From assembly GCA_015709675.1 (NCBI GenBank), contig CP054182.1, forward strand, positions 3,327,448 through 3,391,447: a DNA stretch of 64,000 bases, written 5' to 3'. This DNA is from Ignavibacteriales bacterium. GTDB lineage: Bacteria; Bacteroidota; Ignavibacteria; Ignavibacteriales; Ignavibacteriaceae. The stretch's first letter is position 1, and each line of letters begins with the position of its first letter. The notes under the pieces were generated by a model, which saw only the letters and a list, made by a program, of their open reading frames with translations, was not told the origin of the DNA and made no database searches. The position numbers and the translations under genes were made by a program. Of the stretch, positions 59,894 through 64,000 are shown piece after piece.

Positions 59894-60187
59894 ATGGCAA
59901 AAACAAAAAAAAGTACTTCAGTTAAATCAGCTAAGCGCGTTATTCAGTCACCGTTCAGTATTTACTGGACAAAAACGAATTATATATTCTTCAGCGCTGC
60001 AGTCCTCCTGATAATCATTGGTTTTTATGTAATGTCCATTGGTCCTTGGGATAATGTGACCGGACTGGTTTACGCTCCGATTATATTATTTGTTGCATAT
60101 ATCATTTTGCTTCCGCTTTCAATTCTCTACCGTGACAGGAATTCTGCTAAAGCAGACGAGTCAAAAATTGATACTGGCAAAAGTTAA
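59894..60187 (+). CDS. DUF3098 small membrane protein
   Basis: 97 residues: basic, lysine-rich N-terminus (AKTKKSTSVKSAKRV), then two membrane helices (about 31-50 IFFSAAVLLIIIGFYVMSIG and 62-82 GLVYAPIILFVAYIILLPL). The IGPWDN loop between them is typical of DUF3098, a Bacteroidota-associated family without known function, often near cell-division genes such as ftsX. GGAG lies 5 bases before the ATG. It overlaps the EutN-like gene by 20 bases. Confidence 0.85.
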   Translation: MAKTKKSTSVKSAKRVIQSPFSIYWTKTNYIFFSAAVLLIIIGFYVMSIGPWDNVTGLVYAPIILFVAYIILLPLSILYRDRNSAKADESKIDTGKS

Positions 60188-60443
60188 AGGAAACATTGTT
60201 GCAACCCAGAAGGACTCCCACCTGGTGGGACATAAACTTCTGATTGTGCAGCCGGTTGATCTTTCTGGGGAATATCTCTCTTCATCTGAAATAGTCGCTA
60301 TTGATCTGACAGGAGCCGGAGCAGGTGAAACTGTTCTGGTTACGCAGGAGGGAGATGCAGTTCAGCAAATTCTGGGACATAATAAAGCACCTGTAAATAC
60401 TATTATTGTCGGAATCGTTGACTCAGTTGATGTAGAGGGGTAA
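60168..60443 (+). CDS. EutN/CcmL-family microcompartment vertex protein (lone)
   Basis: 91 residues. MILAKVKGNIVATQKDSHL followed by GHKLLIVQPVDL, AIDLTGAGAGETVLVTQEG and IVGIVDSVDV is the EutN/CcmL pattern; such proteins form pentamers that cap the vertices of bacterial microcompartments. The start is TTG at 60168, the only initiator that places the conserved MILAKV at the N-terminus; it lies 20 bases inside the DUF3098 gene. No shell hexamer (BMC) or compartment enzyme is in the window, so a role outside a microcompartment is possible. Confidence 0.85.
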   Translation: MILAKVKGNIVATQKDSHLVGHKLLIVQPVDLSGEYLSSSEIVAIDLTGAGAGETVLVTQEGDAVQQILGHNKAPVNTIIVGIVDSVDVEG

Positions 60444-60451
60444 TAAGCAGC

Positions 60452-61579
60452 GTGTTCGGCCAGGAAATCAGGGAACTCTCAGCACTGCGCCTTCTTCTTT
60501 CGGTGGAGGGAGTTGGCTCAAAAAAAATTGCATCGCTTGTCAGTAAATTTCGTTCCCCCTCACAAATTTTAGATTCCTCCGTTAACTCCCTTGCAGCTTC
60601 TGAAGGTATAGGTCCTCTTCTGGCTTCGCGAATCAATCTTGCAGCAAAGGGCATTGATGTATTCACACAAACAACACAAAAACTGATTGATACCTGCCAC
60701 AGAAAAGATATCGGTCTTCTCACTCTCTGGGATGACGAATATCCATATCTGCTAAAAAACATCTCTGATCCCCCTGTTATTCTTTATTATAAAGGAGCCC
60801 TCCTTAATCAGGAAGTAAACCCGGTGGCTATTGTGGGAACAAGAACACCAACTCAATACGGCAAGAATCAGGCGGAACGTATGGCAGTTATCCTTGCCCA
60901 GAAGAATATCACGATTATCTCCGGAATGGCACGGGGCATTGATTCTATTGCTCACCGCGGAGCTCTCTCAGCAGGTGCAAGGACTCTAGCCATCCTCGGC
61001 AGCGGAGTTGATGTGATCTACCCGCCAGAAAATGCCGACCTTGCTTATGAAATAACAAAAAACGGTCTGCTCCTTTCTGAATTCGAACCCGGTACAAAAC
61101 CGGACGGTATCAATTTCCCCAAACGAAACAGAATCATTGCCGGTATGTCGCTCGGTACAATTGTAGTTGAATCAGGAATAGAAGGAGGTGCAATTCATAC
61201 CGCTAAACTTGCTCTTGACAGCGGCAGGGAAGTTTTTGCAATACCGGGAAACATTGGTGTAAAACAATCTGAAGGGCCAAATTATCTCATTCAAAACAGC
61301 GGAGCTAAACTGGTAACTTCTGCTGATGATGTTATATCTGAACTGAGAATAGAAGCAGGAGAAAAAAGCATTTCCTCTCCCCCGCCTGAAATTTTTAATC
61401 TGAATATTTTTGAAGAAAAAATTATCTCACTACTGAACAAAGAGAATCCGGTACATATAGACAGTATCTCTAAACTTGCAGGCATGAGCACATACGATGC
61501 TCTTACCCATCTGCTTCAGTTGGAGTTCAAAGGTGCAGTCAAACAACTGCCGGGAAAGAACTTTATAACTTCTTTCTGA
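60452..61579 (+). CDS. dprA: DprA/Smf, DNA-processing protein
   Basis: 375 residues. N-terminal helix-hairpin-helix-like part (LLLSVEGVGSKKIASLVSKF), Rossmann DprA core with VAIVGTRTPTQYG, ISGMARGIDSIAHRGAL, GSGVDVIYPPENADL, FPKRNRIIAGMSLGTIVVE and a C-terminal winged helix (about 315-375; IISLLNKENPVHIDSISKLA). It loads RecA onto incoming single-stranded DNA during transformation. GTG start; GAGGGG lies upstream. It follows the EutN-like gene by eight bases. Confidence 0.96.
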   Translation: MFGQEIRELSALRLLLSVEGVGSKKIASLVSKFRSPSQILDSSVNSLAASEGIGPLLASRINLAAKGIDVFTQTTQKLIDTCHRKDIGLLTLWDDEYPYLLKNISDPPVILYYKGALLNQEVNPVAIVGTRTPTQYGKNQAERMAVILAQKNITIISGMARGIDSIAHRGALSAGARTLAILGSGVDVIYPPENADLAYEITKNGLLLSEFEPGTKPDGINFPKRNRIIAGMSLGTIVVESGIEGGAIHTAKLALDSGREVFAIPGNIGVKQSEGPNYLIQNSGAKLVTSADDVISELRIEAGEKSISSPPPEIFNLNIFEEKIISLLNKENPVHIDSISKLAGMSTYDALTHLLQLEFKGAVKQLPGKNFITSF

Positions 61580-61584
61580 TAAAT

Positions 61585-61598
61585 GAAGAATGAAGAAT
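61585..61598. repeat. Short heptamer relic after dprA
   Basis: On the minus strand ATTCTTCATTCTTC, two 7-base units related to the ATTCAYA array at 9952-10046. It lies in the 130 bases between the convergent dprA and rarA genes, where no clear terminator is seen. Confidence 0.4.
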
Positions 61599-61709
61599 TA
61601 AAAATGAAAAATTGTCTTTAAAGAGCCAAGTATCTCACCGTTGTTATCCCTAATGTCGTTGCAGTCCTTGTTGTCTTTATTGTCCTTGAATACATACTGC
61701 AATACATTC

Positions 61710-62999
61710 TCACTCATACCTCTTCTTCCCTTTCCATAAGGCTTTCAGACGGTCTTTAAGGGACTTTTCCTGCCCCTCCTCTTTCGGAAAATAAAACTGA
61801 CTTCCGATCAGATCTTTGGGCAGATAATCCTCTAAAATAAATCCATTAGGGAAATCATGAGGATAGCGGTATCCCTTGCCGTATCCTTCGCTTTTCATAT
61901 ACTGTGTTACGCCATTCCTTAAATGAAACGGTACCGGTTTATCTCCGGTTCTCCGTACAGACTCTGCTGCTTTTTCGATACCAAGATAAGAGGCATTTGA
62001 TTTTGAAGCCGAGGCAAGATAGGTAACAGTTTGCGCCATGACTATTCTTCCCTCAGGCATTCCGATTTTTTCAAGCGCCTGAAAACAAGCAACCGCCAAA
62101 AGCAGTGCACTCGGTGATGCATTGCCGATATCTTCTGATGCAAATACAATCATCCTGCGTGCAATAAAAAGCGGATCTTCTCCCCCTTCAATCATTCTTG
62201 CCATCCAGTAGAGTGCTGCATCAGGATCACTCCCCCGCATACTTTTAATGAAAGCAGAAATCAGATTGTAATGCCCCTCACCGCTCTTATCATACAGCGT
62301 ATTCTTCTGCTGAAGAACATTCTCGATAATCTGCTGTGTAATTTCTGTTTTACCTTCATGTACTGCATACTCAGCGGATGATTCAAGAAGATTCAGCAAT
62401 GTTCTTGCATCCCCTCCTGATACAAACAAAAGATAATCTTCATCAGCAAGCGTAATCTTATTTCCGGTTATCAGGGAATCTTCTTTTACAGCGCGGTGAA
62501 GAATGAAACGTAGTTCTTCTTCACTCAGACTATGAAGCATAAAAATTCGCATCCGGGAACGGAGCGCGGGAATAACCTCAAACGAAGGATTTTCGGTAGT
62601 TGCGCCAATCAGTATAATGATCCCCTGCTCAACAGGATTCAGAAGAGCATCCTGCTGGGCTTTATTAAAACGGTGAATCTCATCAATAAACAGAATTGTG
62701 CCCTTACCCTGCCGGCGGTTATCAACAGCTTTTTCAAGAATATCACGTATATCCTTTACACCGGAGGAAACCGCGTTAAGCTGATAGAATATATATCCGG
62801 ATGAAGCGGCAGCAAGTTTGGCGATGGTGGTTTTACCGGTGCCGGGAGGTCCCCAAAGAATAAACGAATATAGTTTTCCGCTTTCAAAAAGCATCCGTAG
62901 CGGTTTTCCTTCTCCCAGAAGATGCTGCTGGCCGGCAATGAGATTTAATGAATCGGGGCGGAGCCTTTCAGGAAGCGGCTGCCTTATCTGATCAGCCAT
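61710..62999 (-). CDS. rarA: RarA/MgsA, replication-associated recombination AAA+ ATPase
   Basis: 429 residues, normal length. Walker [10 protein letters not shown] (50-58), Walker [21 protein letters not shown], sensor [14 protein letters not shown] and the tetramerisation domain ([42 protein letters not shown]). RarA acts at stalled replication forks and at single-stranded ends. It is convergent with dprA and seven bases downstream of the ftsB-like gene. Confidence 0.97.
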   Translation of the reverse strand: MADQIRQPLPERLRPDSLNLIAGQQHLLGEGKPLRMLFESGKLYSFILWGPPGTGKTTIAKLAAASSGYIFYQLNAVSSGVKDIRDILEKAVDNRRQGKGTILFIDEIHRFNKAQQDALLNPVEQGIIILIGATTENPSFEVIPALRSRMRIFMLHSLSEEELRFILHRAVKEDSLITGNKITLADEDYLLFVSGGDARTLLNLLESSAEYAVHEGKTEITQQIIENVLQQKNTLYDKSGEGHYNLISAFIKSMRGSDPDAALYWMARMIEGGEDPLFIARRMIVFASEDIGNASPSALLLAVACFQALEKIGMPEGRIVMAQTVTYLASASKSNASYLGIEKAAESVRRTGDKPVPFHLRNGVTQYMKSEGYGKGYRYPHDFPNGFILEDYLPKDLIGSQFYFPKEEGQEKSLKDRLKALWKGKKRYE

Positions 63000-63006
63000 A
63001 TCTTTA

Positions 63007-63288
63007 CTATTTTTCGCTCTTTATAATAAGAAGCTGTTCCCCCGGCTTCAGCATGGAGTATTTCTCGCGGGCAATTTTTTCCATCTTAAAAGGAATCTTT
63101 TTTTCGACCGAATCTATTTCGGCTTCAAGAAGAATGTTGGCCTGTTCAACGGAATCAAGAACAGCATACAGTGAGTCATTCCGGGAGGAGGCAGCAGAAT
63201 AATCAATATATCCTTTATCCCAGAAGAGAATTATTCCGGAAAATATCAGAATAATGGAAAGATAAATAAGGGCTGCAACACTTTTCAT
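63007..63288 (-). CDS. FtsB/DivIC-like septum formation initiator
   Basis: 93 residues: one N-terminal membrane helix (about 4-24; VAALIYLSIILIFSGIILFW), then a coiled coil (about 38-70; LYAVLDSVEQANILLEAEID) and the C-terminal DivIC-type block MEKIAREKYSMLKPGEQLLII, which matches the conserved AREKYGMVKPGE form. The protein would join the divisome at mid-cell. It overlaps ddl by ATGA. Confidence 0.9.
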   Translation of the reverse strand: MKSVAALIYLSIILIFSGIILFWDKGYIDYSAASSRNDSLYAVLDSVEQANILLEAEIDSVEKKIPFKMEKIAREKYSMLKPGEQLLIIKSEK

Positions 63289-64000
63289 TTCAGACTGACT
63301 TTTATTATCTGCTCTATCAATTCTAAAAAGGAATATCCTTTGGCCTGTGCCATTTTAGGCAGGAGACTTGTGGCTGTCATACCAGGAAGTGAATTCATTT
63401 CAAGGCAGGAAAATCTTCCATCGGGAGTTAATCTGAAATCGGCCCTTCCGTATCCTTCGCATCCGAGTGCATGAAAAGCTTTATTGCCTGCTTCAACAAT
63501 TTTCGCGGCAAGTGCTTCAGGTAAATCAGCCGGACAAAAGTAATCTGTCATTCCCTGCGTATATTTACACTCATAATCGTATAGGTCGTGTTTAGGCTTA
63601 ATTTCTACCACAGGCAGTTCCCAGCCTTCAACCACTCCAACGGTTAGTTCGCGCCCGGGAATAAACTCCTCAAACAAAACCTTTGTTGAAAACTTCCCGG
63701 CCAGTTCAAAGGCCTTATGAAGTTCAGCGGGACTTTTACAGATGGTCAATCCAACCGTTGATCCCTGATCGTTAGGTTTAACCACAACCGGGTACCCGAT
63801 TATTTCATCAGCTAATTTCAGGATATCCGCTGAGGTATTACGAGAGGAGATACAAAAACCCTTCGGCACATCAACACCGGCAACACTGTGCATCACAGAC
63901 TTTGCTATATGTTTATCCATAGATAGCGCTGAAGCCATTACGCCCGAGCCTGTATATGGAATCTGCTTTAATTCGAGTAGAGACTGAATAACACCATCCT
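63285..64000 (-). CDS. ddl: D-alanine--D-alanine ligase, C-terminal part (cut by window edge)
   Basis: The visible 238 residues carry the middle and C-terminal ATP-grasp domain: DGVIQSLLELKQIPYTGSG at the cut end, VMASALSMDKHIAKSV, VVKPNDQGSTVGLTI, FEEFIPGRELTVGV, and the magnesium/product site GRADFRLTPDGRFSCLEMNS, NSLPGMTATSLLPK. It joins two D-alanines for peptidoglycan. The N-terminal domain lies beyond base 64000. It heads the ddl-ftsB-rarA run. Confidence 0.95.
   Translation of the reverse strand, partial: DGVIQSLLELKQIPYTGSGVMASALSMDKHIAKSVMHSVAGVDVPKGFCISSRNTSADILKLADEIIGYPVVVKPNDQGSTVGLTICKSPAELHKAFELAGKFSTKVLFEEFIPGRELTVGVVEGWELPVVEIKPKHDLYDYECKYTQGMTDYFCPADLPEALAAKIVEAGNKAFHALGCEGYGRADFRLTPDGRFSCLEMNSLPGMTATSLLPKMAQAKGYSFLELIEQIIKVSLK

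Noticed and set aside
60090-60167. Upstream ATG for the EutN-like protein
   Set aside because: It would add 26 residues of out-of-frame DUF3098 coding sequence; the family begins with MILAKV-type sequence, matching the TTG at 60168.

Overview
The window reads as a chromosomal stretch of a Gram-negative bacterium of the Bacteroidota/Chlorobi group, most likely of the Ignavibacteria type. The evidence is a T9SS-style C-terminal sorting domain on a giant exported protein next to a PorV-like protein and a CarboxypepD-reg TonB-dependent receptor, a DUF3098 membrane protein, a Bacteroidota-style omega subunit, Kdo and Lpt genes (so an outer membrane with LPS), and a promoter of the TTG-N19-TAnnTTTG kind. 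The assignment is by protein resemblance only; no rRNA or tRNA gene was recognised.

Layout. 1-2.5 kb: the N-terminal end of a PpiD-like foldase, a TetR regulator and a methyltransferase with a candidate operator. 2.5-9.7 kb: an eight-gene minus-strand operon phnDCE-pstSCAB-phoU for phosphorus uptake, preceded by a Pho-box-like direct repeat. 10-18.4 kb: ridA, an acyltransferase-like membrane protein, ruvB, kdsA, an unknown protein, kdsD, lptC, an OstA-like protein and lptB, i.e. mainly Kdo synthesis and LPS export, interrupted by a palindromic repeat cluster and by a remnant of a kdsA 3' end. 18.4-26.6 kb: mazG, phoH, a LysM protein with a small coiled-coil lipoprotein, and guaA-TPR-(periplasmic-binding protein)-radC. 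26.7-28.9 kb: accB-accC-gcvH. 29-36.4 kb: TonB receptor, 1198-residue T9SS cargo-like protein and PorV-like protein. 36.7-42.8 kb: yicC-gmk-rpoZ-coaBC-udg-dnaB-DUF1460 housekeeping run. 43-44.9 kb: a nucleotidyltransferase/small-protein pair and accA. 44.9-58.3 kb: a surface polysaccharide locus (Wzz, Wzy, Wzx, several glycosyltransferases, a WcaJ-type initiating transferase, a GT2/PHPT-like fusion, polyprenol-phosphate mannose synthase), with a two-gene plus-strand insert. 58.4-64 kb: a methyltransferase, a small unknown protein, a candidate small RNA or attenuator, DUF3098, a lone EutN/CcmL vertex protein, dprA, rarA, an FtsB/DivIC-like protein and a partial ddl.

The most interesting non-textbook items are: the candidate structured RNA with two C-rich loops directly before the DUF3098-EutN-DprA genes; the kdsA tail remnant abutting the next gene; the nucleotidyltransferase pair with an altered catalytic motif; the 52-bp tandem hairpin array whose loops vary; the perfect long dyads at 28.95 and 36.64 kb; and the GT2 fused to a reduced sugar-phosphotransferase domain. 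Dispersed repeats of at least three families (GTCCCCGAG/GTCGAGGGG palindromes, 7-bp ATTCAYA arrays, and the 52-bp hairpin array) sit almost exclusively at gene 3' ends. No phage, integrase, transposase, CRISPR array or complete known defence system was seen.
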